Part shown: piece by piece, positions 22,021 to 33,983 of the stretch
Layout of the letters: each line of letters starts with the position of its first letter
Position numbering within the stretch: position 1 is the first letter of the stretch
Assembly (NCBI GenBank): GCA_037367405.1
Contig: JAZKJV010011614.1
Span: 248,001 to 312,000 of the forward strand
DNA length: 64,000 nucleotides
Reading direction: 5' to 3'
DNA from: Ottelia alismoides
Lineage: Eukaryota; Streptophyta; Magnoliopsida; Alismatales; Hydrocharitaceae
Notes under the pieces: generated by a model
What the model saw: only the letters and a program-made list of their open reading frames with translations
Told to the model about the DNA's origin: nothing
The model's database searches: none
Made by a program: the position numbers and the translations under genes

Positions 22021-23460
22021 GCAGGTATGAAATCTACTTTCATCATTGAAACTAGCTTTCTCATTGGACGATAAGGAAGTTGGGTTGTTGATTTTGGTGG
22101 TTCTGTTCATGTATGCAATTTGTTGCATCTGTTTCAGGAAATTAGGAATCTGGGAAGGGGAGATAGTCATCCAGATGGGATCTGATGCAAGTGTTGTAGC
22201 AGTCGCCATCGGAACCTGCCGACTATCATTATCTAGTGGGAGAATCCTTTTACTCAAAGCGTGTCTTTATGTACCTGAAGTTAGAAGGAATTTGATATCT
22301 GTATCTGAACTTGTTAGAAGTGGATATTCATTCCTTTTCAGTAATAAATTAGTCATAAATCGTTATGATAAATATATTGCGGATGGTATTTTGACTTCTG
22401 GCGAACTCTATGAATTGTGTATTGATGAACAACATTACTGCCACTAATAATAAAAATCCTAAAAGATCCAGGGAGGATGGAAATCATTCAAATATTATTT
22501 GGCATCAAAGGCTTGGTCATTTATCTATTGATAGGATAAATAGGTTGATAACGGATGGACCCTTAGATTTCCTACAGGTTCAATCTTTGCCTACCTGCAA
22601 ACATTGCATTCAAGGTAAAATGACTAGGTCGCTTTTCTGTAACAAGGTTACAAGATGCGAAGGTATTCTTGACCTAGTACATACCGATGTATGTGTTCCC
22701 TTCAGTACCGTGACTCGAAATGGATATCGATATTATTTGACGTTTATTGATGACCATTTACGATACAGGTTTATCTTCTTGCTACGTCATAAATCTGAAA
22801 CCTTTGAAAAGTTCAAAGAGTTCAAAGCTTTGATTGAGAACCAAACTGATAGGAAGACTAAACGGATTCGATCTGACCAAGGTGGCGAGTATGTCTCAGA
22901 TGAATTCAAGAAATACTCTAAGGAGAATGGAATTGTCTCCAATCTTACTTCTCCTGGAACCCCCGACTTAATGGTGTTGCTGAAAGATGCAACATGACTA
23001 TTATGGATATGGTCCGATCAATGATGAGCAAAGCACATTTACCTCTTTGTTTATGGGGATATGCAGTAGAGACTGCAATATATATCCTAAATAAGATTCC
23101 TAGCAAATATGTACCTAAGACTCCTCATGAGCTTCGATATGGAACCAAACCTAGTGTAAAACACTTGAGGGTTTGAGGTTGCTTGGTCCATGTGAAGGAT
23201 GTGGATGCAAGTAAGATGGACTTTTGCTCTCTCGAGTATTACTTCATTGGGTATGTTAAAGATGGTATTGGATACCAGCTTTATGATCCTGAGATCCAAA
23301 AGATTTTCGTCTCTAGAGATGCGAAATTTCTGGGGGATGTTTTCCTTAAAGGCCAAGACAAAAATGAAGTAGAGGAACTCATTGAATCCCCTAAGGATTC
23401 TGAGCTTCCTAAACTAGAAACTGAAGATATAAATAAAGATGAAATTCCCATACCTCTTTG
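22021..23460 (+). pseudogene. Protease and integrase of Copia element C
   Basis: The protease catalytic triad is degraded to VVDFGGSVHVC (about 22088), where the family has D-T/S-G. YVPEVRRNLISVSEL follows (22046-22447). Integrase shows HQRLGHLS with CKHC (zinc finger), HTDV and SDQGGEY (the two core aspartates), then MVRSMMSKAHLPLCLWGYAVETA (continuing from 22994). Its C-terminus is VSRDAKF. The phase changes between protease and integrase and again near 22980, and a stop follows KHLRV at 23176. Confidence 0.85.
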
Positions 23461-24400
23461 AAGGAGTTCGAGGGTGGTTGCACCACCTGAAAGGTATGGA
23501 TTCCATGTGCCAGGTGAAACTGATAATGATCCCGCATCATTTGATGAAGCACTCGTAGATCATGACATGGATATATGGATGCTAGCAATGAAGTAAGATA
23601 TTAACTCCATGCATAATAATGGTGAATGGACCCTAGAGGATCCACCTAAAGGGGTAAAACCCATTGGATATAAATGGATCTTCAAGAGGAAGAGGGGACT
23701 TGATGGGAAAGTAGAGACTTTCAAAGCACGAATCGTGGCCAAGGGCTACACACAGAGAGAAGGCATCGACTACGATGATACGTTCTCCCATGTGGCTATG
23801 CTTAAGTCCATTAGGACACTGCTAGCTATAGCTGCGTCACTTGACTACAACATCTGGCAGATGGACGTCAAGACAACCTTCCTCAATGGATACCTCGAAG
23901 AGGATATCTATATGGAGCAGCCCCTAGGCTTCATAGTTGAGGATGGCAAAGTATGCAAGCTGAAGAAATCCATCTATGGGCTCAAACATGCTTCTCGTAG
24001 CTAGAATATCAGATTTGATGAAACCATAAAGAGTTATGATTTTGTGCAGAATCCTGATGAGCCTTGTGTGTACAAGAATCTTAGTGGGGGTGTCATTGTA
24101 TACATCATGCTTTACATAGATGATATCCTTATCATTGGGAATGATATATGGATGATGGACAATGTGAAAATTTGGCTATATCATAACTTTGAGATGAAAG
24201 ATCTTGGAGAAGCCTCTTAGATCTTAGGTCTGAAGCTATTCAGAAATCGAGAAAAGAGGATATTGAGATTATCACAATATGGATACATTAAGAAGATTCT
24301 TGAACGTTTCTGTATGGATAGTTCTAAGAAAGGATTCCTCCCCTTAAGACATGGTATCCACCTATCTAAAGGGATGGCTCCTCAAAGTATTGAGGAAAAG
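23461..24400 (+). pseudogene. Reverse transcriptase of Copia element C
   Basis: Conserved motifs are WTLEDPPKGVKPIGYKWIFK, ARIVAKGYTQ, IWQMDVKTTFLNG (first catalytic Asp), MEQPLGF, KSIYGLKHASR and the intact YIDDIL catalytic motif at about 24114. All are in one phase (frame of 23609 and 24263). In-frame stops replace family Trp (after ASRS at 24001) and another residue after LGEAS (24218). Confidence 0.9.
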
Positions 24401-25076
24401 AAAGCCATGGCTGGATGCCCCTATGCATCAGCTGTAGGAAGATTAATGTATGACATGATGTGTACTAGGCCAAACATCTGCCATGCAGTGGGAGTGGTAT
24501 GTCGTTACCAATCCTACTATGGAGAGTAACACTAGAATGCAGTAAAGAACATTTTTAAATATCTAAGACGGGCACAAGATTACATCTTGATCTATGGAGA
24601 TGGTGATCTCCAAGTCTTGGGATATACAGATTCAGACTTCTAGTCAGATATTGATGATCAAAAGTCGATATCAGGGTTTGTGTTCCTGTTAAATAGTGGT
24701 GCTGTGAGCTGGAGAAGCAGGACACTACATCAAATTCAACAACAAAAGTCGAATATATTGCCGCATCAGATGCTGCAAAGGAGGCGGTGTGGTTACGCAA
24801 GTTCATCCTGGAACCTGGCATAGTTTCCTCTGATACTCCTGTGATAACACGGGAGCCATTGCCCAGGCGAAGGAACCCAGATGGCATCAAAAGATCAAGC
24901 ACGTGGAAAGGAAATACCACATCATTTGGGAGATTCAAAAGCGTGGTGATATCGTCATCACAAAGGTGGCCTCTGCCGACAACGTTGCTGATCCTCTTAT
25001 TAAATCTCTGACACATAAGGTTTTTGACCAGCATATAATGAGTATGGGTTTAAGGATTGTTCCTGAATGGCTCTGA
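24401..25076 (+). pseudogene. RNase H of Copia element C and polyprotein end
   Basis: Readable motifs are CPYASAVGRLMY, TRPNICHAVGVV, YTDSDF, SISGFVFLL, the EYIAASDAAKEAVWL helix, a DNTGAIA motif and the terminal NVADPL...GLRIVPEWL. Two phase changes occur, near 24715 and 24840. TAG replaces the usual Trp after YYGE and the usual Gln in DFQSD. Confidence 0.85.
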
Positions 25077-25081
25077 GGGCT

Positions 25082-25091
25082 AGTGGGAGAT
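25082..25091 (+). other. Polypurine tract of element C
   Basis: The sequence agtgggagat, immediately after the polyprotein stop and before TGTTAGCC. The same agtgggaga precedes E's 3' LTR at 52662. Confidence 0.8.
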
Positions 25092-26362
25092 TGTTAGCCA
25101 TGTGAGCCTGAGGCGCATCATTCTTACAATAAATGTTATTTTATTATATGATTTATCAATAAAAGTTATTGATTGTTTCACTCCTTTTATGAGATTAAAA
25201 TGAATGAATGCACTATAAGGTCCCTCTGTACAATTAGGGCTATGTACCATGGCCGTCTTAATAATCATACAGCTGTTGATTCATTAATTGAATCATAGAG
25301 GCTGGTGCTTGGATGAATATCTAAGGAGTTAGATTGATGACTCATCAAGCACCGTCAAACAATTGTTAAGAGATGATCTCCAACCTGAGTAGGAGATGGA
25401 AATACTTTCTCATTATGATGATATCTGTTCGACCTCTTGATGCATGCCCTCTGCATGGGAATAGTGATTCCTAGGTGTCAAATTAGTTAGGTCAAAGGGT
25501 TGACTTAACCAGATTGAGATAACCTAAGTCCTATGTTGAATGCTGTCACAATATAGGCACACATCCTCTGACCAGAGACATATGTGTTACTATATGTCTG
25601 AGTGTGTACATTGGCGTACCAATAGGTTGATGACCTAATCAAGGTCTATACACCGGCGAGCTGGTGTGCATGTAAGGGCATATGAGTAATACGATCTCTC
25701 AAAGGATAATACAGGTTCACTTGTGAACCGGAAGACATGAGCTTACTAATGAGGTATTGGGACCGATCAAATTCCATGCATGGTCGTCGTGCTTTGGAAG
25801 CATGACAAGATTTTGGAGGTATGATATATGCTTTGGGAAAGTATATGATCAATACCGATTCTCAATGACCAAGATTGAGAAACTTGATAATTGAACCCTA
25901 AAGATGATAGTGTAAAAATGATCTATATATTTGGGTTTATCATAGGTCTTCCAGTATGCAGGATGTACATGTGTTAGGAATACCTGAGGGTGATGTAATC
26001 ATAAACGATTGTATAACCATGAGGCTTCCATTCCGAGGGAGTGATGAAACAGGTTTGGATTTTAGTGACTCCTCTTAGTAGAGAAGTAATATGATCTTGG
26101 TCCTTGTTGGATATTGATCTAAATGAGATTCAGATGCAATGAGAAGATTCGATTTGCGGTCTTGATTTAATCAAGCATCTATGAGAGGTCCGTGAGATCT
26201 GGATTTGAGATATGATCTCAACATCCAAGTCATTATACGTGGAACGATACAATCGCCATGTCCTTATCTCCAAGTATATGCAGAGAAAGAGCATTATTCT
26301 TGAAAGGGTTCAAGAATAGTTCTATAGTTGAATTATATCCGAGCATTGAGAAATGAATAATT
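25092..26362 (+). repeat. 3' LTR of element C, truncated
   Basis: It aligns with the first half of E's LTRs from TGTTAGCCATG to about gaataattg, then jumps into inverted gag sequence of D. About 1.27 kb of an expected 2.5 kb is present, and the promoter half is missing. Confidence 0.85.
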
Positions 26363-27440
26363 GTATTCTAATATCTAAATCACAGAGACATTATCTAAGA
26401 CTAAGGACTCTCCCACCGAAAATATGAAGTCTATCTATCCAATAGAGATTGTTGCAACCATTGCATCAATATCCATGGATCACTATTAAAGCTTAAGATC
26501 AAATTTCTAGTATTCTAATACATATGCAACCAATTACAAGTGTTATTAGAAGAATGAGATATAATTATTAGACATTTAATCTTATACAATAATTAAGTCA
26601 ATTTCAATGATGACATGTAGATATAGATTATTTTGGTGCACTATCCGAGTCCTTCTCTAAGGAGCCTAGATAGTCTAGATAGTCATACTATCAGCACATC
26701 GGCTTATTGCAATATTGGCATTCATCCAACTCTCTGGATGTCATATAAAAAATAAAGAAGTACAATCAACTCTTTGACTTTGCTTCTTATTTGGGTTAGA
26801 CCCATGCTTCCACTGCGCTCCCTTCATCTATAAACAACCATTTCTTAAGACAAAGGATCTCTTATGTTGAATTCAAAAGATTTCAATATAAGAGTATATC
26901 AACATTTATACATGCTTTATTCAATTCATACAATATGAATATTATAAAGCTTCATGAATGACTAGAGTATAGATATTAGAATGAGGACACTCATCATATC
27001 TACATACATCTTAACTCTTAAAGACTTTGGTTCAGGAAGGTACTTAGACATTTTGAAAACATCATCTCTTATAGAGCCACCATTCTGCATGGTGCAGCCA
27101 ACCATGTCATTCATGATTAAATGTTGAGAGCACATATGTATGCCATAACATCTTCTTTGATTTTATAAGGATTATTTGACAATTATGATCATCATCAACA
27201 TATCACTTCCAGAGTACATTCGATGAGTGATCAAGACTATAGAGATATGCAAACCCTAGGATTGTAGTCCCATTGTCTATTTAGTTGTAATTACTCATTA
27301 GTATGAGGAAACTTGCACATTGCAACAACATACATTATGCGTCCAACTGCAAATACAATATCTTGATCATGGATCCAATCCATGACAATTTTACCAGTTA
27401 TTGTTGAGTATGGTAATGAGTGGGTTCAATGAAGGATTAT
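26363..27440 (-). pseudogene. Gag relic of element D
   Basis: The reverse complement aligns with E 38290-39300, including the region before the zinc-knuckle part. No long open frame remains and only scattered gag-like words can be read. It ends at the junction with C, so everything downstream of gag is missing. Confidence 0.6.
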
Positions 27441-27802
27441 ATGAAATAAGGTATTTGCATAAGCGTATATAAATATATACTTTAACTTTGATTTAGGAAT
27501 TTTTATATCAAAGTTTTCTTGCCTTGTCAACACTGAAAATTCATTCCCTTAATTAGTTTTAATGTAAGAGATATACTTATCATTATATCTCAAGCAAGAT
27601 CTAGAATGTCCTTCCTTATCTTTGTCATATCTCAATAATATGGGAACCTGTAAGTCAGATAAAAAAAGCAGGAACACATTCCGCCATGGAAGTCCAACTT
27701 GCATTCCCAATTCGATCTTTAAAACACAGGCCCGTCACCCCTGAGGTGATGTTGACCCATCAATAATTGAACCAACTGTCAACAACAATACAACTCGCTA
27801 TG
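27441..27802 (-). other. D leader, gag-proximal part
   Basis: Matches the C leader (about 20820-21180) inverted, up to the target-site duplication ctatg of solo LTR I at 27798-27802. Confidence 0.7.
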
Positions 27803-30800
27803 TGATGACTCGCTTTGCAACTCGAGTACGGAATGAAATAATGAAAAGGTCATTGTGACCAAAATTACAAAGCGAAATCAACACGAAAATAAGAGAACCA
27901 CACAAATAAAACAATCAAGCACAAAATCGATGTCAGTGCTCTCCGCTATTTATTTAACCTAGTATAGCGACCAAGGTCGAACACAAGGAGCACGAAAATG
28001 TACGTAGTAGTCCTAATCAAAGAATAAAAGTCATATTTTTTTGGTTTTTAATTTTGCATTTTTATATATTTCAATTAAAGATGGCAAGCAAGAAAATAAG
28101 GTCAATAAGCACACAAGCAAGCCTTTTTAATTTTTATGAAGGTAAAAATGTTCTAAAATAGGAAACAAAAATATTTTTATTTTATTGACATATTCAGATG
28201 TTTTTGGTAATTTTAGGGTATTTTCCCAATTTTTATGTGATTTTATGAAAATCAAACAAAGGCTAAACAATGAGACATTGCATAGCGAGAGCAAGATTAC
28301 AAGTTAAAAATATTTGAAGTGTCATGGATAACAATTTTATGAGAAAGTAAATAAAAAATATAACAACAACAACAACTGGAATTATATATTTTTTTATTTT
28401 TCTATGATTTTTATTAAAATTTTTAGTCTTTTTTGATTTTTTGGGGTTTTACTAGGAATTTTCAAGCAAAAATGCCACTGAAGACAAAGCATATAAAAAC
28501 ACACATAGAAATTTTTATGGAATTCTTCAAACAATTTTTCGAATTTTTATGTATTTTATAAAATAGATAGAATAGTTTTTACGTATTTTTATTTTTAAGA
28601 ATATCAAACAAAATGAAATTAATTCACAAAAAAACCTCAAATATTATGTGTTGGCAGGAGCTAATAATATTTTTTGTGAAATTTTTGGAGTTCATTTGAT
28701 AATTATTTAATTAAAAACAACATATACAACAAGGAGGGACCTAAACGGAATTATCTAGAAGTTTCCAAGCCAAAAGATAACATGTGTAAAAAGCAGAGGG
28801 ATAATTTTGCAATTTATCCAAAATATTCATGCACATGCTCAACAATACATGCACAAGGGTATATATATGCAATAATCAGAAAATTTCCGCTCAAAACATA
28901 ACATCTATAAAGATTAGGAGTAAGTCATGCAAATAACCCACACTCACGTGTACATGCACATCTCTCGGGTCGAGGAGGACTAAAATGCAAATACTAAAAA
29001 CATAGGGCCCAATTTTCAAAATATCTACACTATAATATTTATTCACTAAACTAGATAGTAAAGCATATAAATGTAGGATAAAAGATGCAAAATACCCTTG
29101 CATTCATGTACGGACCACACGAAGATACGTGACGGTCTCTGGAGGTGGGGTAGACATATGATTCCGATCACTGGCACCCTCAGATCTGATGACCCAGAGA
29201 ATGTCCGCTACGTGCGGTCAAATGCGCCAGGGACGTCAGATCTGAGGGCTGAAAAGCTGCAATGGTCAACGTCTGGGATGATGTCTAGAGCGAGGGGGAC
29301 CATCCGACAGTTGGAAGAGGATAAAAAGGATCTGGAAGGACACCTCCCGGTTGGACTTCGATCGAGCTGGAGAGATGATCTGCCAGTCCGATTGAAGCAC
29401 GAGTATGTTCACCAGTTTCGTGGAGGTGTGATGCGTCAGCCTGAGGGGTCCGATGGAAGGGATGACGGGTGGATGGTTGTAGCGATGGCCGATCACCTGG
29501 GGGTGCTCCGCCTAAGCTAATAGCGCTCAAAATGGGTCTCTTGCATGCGAGGGAACCCGCAAATGGTAGAGTGACTCAGGGGCATTGCTTTGGTCTGGTT
29601 ATTGCTTGATAAGGATAAGAGAAGTGAAGGGAAATGGAGGTCGATCTCTGACGAAGATATTAAGAGGAGGTCTGTTCCTTAATGTCGACCTGATGGTCAA
29701 GCCTAAGGATGATCAGGATGTGGTGCAAGATGATGGGTGAGATGGAGGGTCGATCTGAACAGATGGGTGAGAATAACGGGGCTCCGACCAGCTAGTCGGA
29801 GCAAGTGAACGTATGACGAAGCTAAATGGATAGATCGAATCAAAAGCGAAAGTGAGAGGATGGGATGGTTACATGAAGATATGAATGAACTCCTAAGCTC
29901 CAGGCGATGATGATTCTATGGTTGGCCAAGAAGGCTGAACGCGGTGGAGGTCCGGCCACGTAGTGAGCTGCGAGAATCACGCCACCAAACTTTGATCCGA
30001 AGGTTGTCTCTGGTCGCTGTCACTCAACTGGAGGTCACTAGGGGTGGAAGAAGGGGCGAGGCGCGAGATGCGGCACCAAGAGTGGTAAGAAGAGATTTTA
30101 TAGGTCACTCCAGGGTCTAGAAAGATAGGCAAAAAGCACAGAAACCTAGAGCGATCTGGATCGGCCAAAGGACCTACGGGGATGTCAGGTGAATGAAGAT
30201 TATCAGGTCCAAATTTCGAGGAAATAAAGCTAGGAGGCGGGCTGGAGAAAATCGAGAAGAATCTTCGACAAATGCTATCCGGGTCTGACACGGGAAGGAG
30301 GAGGTGTTGATTGAAGGTCAACAACTGATCTGGACCAATCAGAAAACTCGATTTTACAAAGTATTTACAAATAAATAAAAAAATAATAAATGAATTCAAA
30401 ATAAAAAGTGTATGAAATAAAAATATTTATTAATTTTCAAACTATTTTTATGTGATTTTTAATATTTTTTGAAAAATAAATTAGTGTATATACAATATAT
30501 GGTGTTATATACAAGTATAATATATTTATGTATTATGTACAATAATTTTTATTTTGTTATTTTTACATAAATACCATAATTTTATATTTTATTTATTTAC
30601 AACATAATTTTATGAGTACAAAACAATTTTTATTTTATTTTTAGACATTTCTTACTACCATAAAATAAATAAGGGAGGTTATACACATACATTATTTTGT
30701 ACAACTAAAAAGGATTTTAATTTTAATTTTATTTTTCTGATTCTTTTTATTTTATTTTTGTTTTATTTTTAGGACTATATACAAGGAGGTAAGAAGATTA

Positions 30801-31132
30801 TTTTATTTTTATTTTAAAAATAATTATTTACATATATAGGTAGTAGCCACAATATAGAGTAGTTCCTATCTCTCTCTATTTATTTTTATTAGGCAATCAG
30901 GTCAAGTCTTGACCGTCTCTTGGAGTTTGGGTCATTTTGTATTTATTCTAAATACCTCACTCCTTTTTATTTTTCTTTATTCTTTCATTTTTTTACAAAT
31001 ACATGCTAATTATACAAAGTTAACACATGTATGTTGAATGCTAACTTATTTTATTTACACCTATTTCCATGATGATTTGCCAAGATAGAAGCTAAAATAA
31101 AAGAACAAAGAGTGAGAATCAGGGATTCATCA
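27803..31132 (-). repeat. Solo LTR I (Gypsy, 3.33 kb) with target-site duplication
   Basis: It begins tgatgactcgc and ends gggattcatca, flanked on both sides by ctatg (27798-27802 and 31133-31137). Joining the flanks restores the leader sequence read uninterrupted in C (about 20795-20825). Sequence and layout match B's LTR, including the aacctagtatagcgac...gtcgaacacaaggagcacg stretch, W-box pair and TATA box. No internal region is present. The 140-codon frame at 29098-29520 lies in the GC-rich part and is not a gene. Confidence 0.92.
30096..30102 (-). promoter_or_regulatory. TATA box of solo LTR I
   Basis: TATAAAA on the minus strand, about 200 bases downstream of the W-box pair (30306-30322), the same spacing as in B. 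Confidence 0.55.
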
Positions 31133-31137
31133 CTATG

Positions 31138-32457
31138 TACAATCAATATCACCCGAATAATATGAGGACCCGATATTGGGGTCACTACGCATACGTCCTT
31201 ACTCTTTCAAGAAGAAAAGAACACAATCCATATGTGCTTATATGCAGGATCTATCACTTCAGACATGCATTTCCTACATACAATTCCTGACGATGAAACC
31301 CTTCACCTTGATGGGAGACCATGGATGTCTTATGTGTTCCTCTGTATCATGTTTTTAATCATTATGAATCATATTCATTACGACTAATTCTTCCAAGGTA
31401 AATAACTCTATTCATAATAGAGTGTTCTAGTTTTAATTGGATTCCAATTAATCTAATCATATTAAAGCAATGATCCAATAAATATCCAACAAACATTCTT
31501 ATTGGAACTTGAAATATGTTATTATCTCAAATACGTATTATTTGAATTTTAATAATTAAAAAAATTACATCATGATATCTCAAGCATTATCCCTTCCCTA
31601 CCCATTGTCATGGCCAGTACCTACGGGAGTGGGACAGACCGCACACGGTGCACCCTGCTATCCCAATGCTCCCTGACTAGACGCCATATCCGCCTCGTGA
31701 AAGGATAATAACAAATTGATCACTTTCTACTTGAGATTATAATTGGTTTTTCAACTGAAGTTATACCATATATAAATAATCAAAATCATTTTGATTTATA
31801 TTGTAAGGAAATTTGCTAAACAAATTCCCAATCCTATTCAAGTAACTTTGTTTGTTGGAAAGTAGATTGAGTATATCTAATCAATTATTGATTAAGGAAA
31901 TACCATTTATATCATCAAATATTTATTAAATATTTATCCATAATTATTCCAGGAAATCAACCATTAATTTTACTAATATCTTAAATGACAATCACAAGGT
32001 TCTTGATTAGGAACGTACTTTCCAACAGTCACCCTCACTCACTAAAATTATCATATCTCATTCAATTTAAATCCAAATCAAGCAAAGTAAGTTTCCAAAG
32101 TTTTTTAATTTGATTTATAACAGAAACGAATTAGAGTGTATTTCCAGGGGTTGCAAAGTAGTAATTAACTCTTTAATCATGTCAAGATTAGCCATCCCCG
32201 AAACAATGGATATATGTTCATTAAAATGATCATAACTTGAGTTATCGAATTCCAAATCATGCAAACTCAAATCTCACGGTTTCCTTATTTAACAAGGAAT
32301 ATTATAAAATGATAATTTTGTGTTTAAGAATTTTAAATAGGGCCTAAAATAATCACAAAATAGGGCTGCAAGAATGAAGTGCGATAAAATTTTCACAAGC
32401 CCTGATGAGCCCAAGTCTTCCTAAGTTTATGGATCGTATCCAAAACCTTCAACCAAA
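31138..32457 (-). other. D leader, 5' part
   Basis: Noncoding. It aligns inverted with E 36577-37840, including the tactgaccatgac segment with the cgggtaggg arm (31605-31680) and a partly kept CCAATATCG-type hairpin (31144-31179). Confidence 0.75.
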
Positions 32458-32470
32458 GGATCTGATACAA
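32458..32470 (-). other. Primer-binding site of element D
   Basis: Minus strand TTGTATCAGATCC, close to the common Copia initiator-Met tRNA site TGGTATCAGAGCC, two bases inside the LTR edge. Confidence 0.75.
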
Positions 32471-33051
32471 CTAGAAGGATATGGGAAAATCCTTAAGAGT
32501 GTTACAAAAGCTTGAGGATCACATCCTATGCGATCGGGAGTGACTAGTCACACTAGTTTCTCCTGGTAGCGGAATTTAAAATTTAATGTAATGAAACCAC
32601 ATGATCAAAGAACACTTCTCGGATCATTTCAACCACAAACAAGCATTAGGGTTACCTCCAGAAGCGTGGTTGCAGTCGAGTCTCTAATCGAAGCGACCTC
32701 ATGTCTCAAGTCCGATCCAAAGGAGGAGACGCTTGCGAGCACGTTGATGAGACACGTGCTCCTCACAATCCATGTTGATGATCCAAGCGGTGAATCTCCA
32801 TACATAGTCACATGATATATGACGTCTTCTTCATGAAAGAAGTGCAACAAAGGAAACTGAGATCCTTGGGTAAGTAATCCAGCAACATAACGACGATGTT
32901 GCGGCGATGGCGACTCTCTTCTAGGGCACCATAGTGGATGGCCACAATAAGAGAGGGAGAGAGAGAAAGAACCTTTGGTGTGTAGATAGAGAGAGAGAGA
33001 GAAAGAGAGGTTGTGTTGTTGATGTAACTTGAAGAGCAAGGGTGTCTCTTA

Positions 33052-33058
33052 TTATATA
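33052..33058 (-). promoter_or_regulatory. TATA box of D LTR
   Basis: TATATAA on the minus strand in the context actatataataagag, at the same place as E's TATA box (35989-35995). Confidence 0.6.
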
Positions 33059-33304
33059 GTATTTTGAGATCCATTGATCTCAATCCATGGACAACACAAA
33101 ATCAATGGATGGGATTGATTTGTGTTTCTATTAATGGCCATGATCTTGTTGTGAAAGAACAACTATAATTAATTTAATTTAATTTAATATTTTGATAGAT
33201 AAATCAATAGAAATTAATTTCAAATCAAATTAATCAATCTTAGAGACAATGAGAAGATTGACCATATCGCCTAAAAAGGGGGGACGACTACCCAATCATC
33301 CCAA

Positions 33305-33394
33305 GAGATCTCATTATCTCATGAGATCTCATTATCTCATGAGATCTCATTATCTCATGAGATCTCATTATCTCATGAGATCTCATTATCTCAT
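33305..33394. repeat. Five tandem copies of an 18-bp unit
   Basis: The unit gagatctcattatctcat is repeated five times without visible mismatch. E's LTRs have one unit or less at this place (about 35729-35755 and 54345-54365). The unit is partly self-complementary. It makes in-frame RSHYLM-like repeats that are not a protein. Confidence 0.9.
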
Positions 33395-33983
33395 GATATC
33401 TCCAAGATTTACAATAACATTTGTTGTAAATTATCTCACAAAAATAATTCATAAATATATTGTGAATATTGCAGTCATGCCATTGGAAAATGTGTTTCAC
33501 ATTCACATCCCAAAATAAAATGTAAAATATATTTTCAATTAATAATCCAATGTGAATCCAATTCACATAATTAATTAATATAAATCACAATAGGCTCTCT
33601 CTGATATATTATAAATCACATTTATAATATATATGAATAGTTGGATAATGCTCTCCAGATTACTCATATCTATGATAAGTAAACCACATTTAATCATCTT
33701 GGATATCCATTCTCATGTGCTCAAATAATATGAACCACATTCACATTATTCACATCTTTGATAATTAAATCACATTTAATTATCTCAGATAACTCTCCTT
33801 ATAATATGAATGGAATTCATATTATTCAAGATAATCAAATCACATTTAATTATCAGTTTTCCCAATTCACGGATATATAATATCAATAATGAAATTATTC
33901 ATGAACTTTTTCAAGGATAATGTGCTTTCTCTACAAATACTTGGAGACAAGGATAGGGTGATTGCATTGTTCCACATATAGTG

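Larger units (their letters stand above)
20129..26362 (+). mobile_element. Element C: Ty1/Copia retrotransposon, 5' end missing
   Basis: It reads plus: partial leader, gag, protease, integrase, RT, RNase H (stop at 25076), polypurine tract, and the first 1.27 kb of the 3' LTR. IN-before-RT order marks Copia. Its start coincides with the edge of B's LTR in sequence that E (about 37255) and D (about 31815) continue without a break, so B most likely interrupted it. Its LTR stops abruptly at the junction with D. Stops and phase changes are scattered throughout. Confidence 0.9.
32473..33983 (-). repeat. 5' LTR of element D, 3' part
   Basis: It aligns inverted with the second half of E's LTR. It contains a TATA box (33052-33058), GA-rich tracts around 32950-33008, and five tandem 18-base units (33305-33394). 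It ends at the tagtg duplication (33979-33983) where E inserted, and continues at 55139. Confidence 0.88.

Noticed and set aside
20129..26362. Reading C and D as one element with an internal inversion
   Set aside because: Both contain the same leader segment (C 20129-21186 and D 27441-32457), so two copies are needed.
29098..29520. 140-codon frame in solo LTR I
   Set aside because: A solo LTR has no coding region. The frame is not shared with B's LTR.
33305..33394. CRISPR-like array
   Set aside because: Units are contiguous without spacers, and the context is a plant retrotransposon LTR.
33249..33518. Protein with repeated RSHYLM on both strands
   Set aside because: Product of translating the five 18-bp DNA repeats in a Copia LTR.
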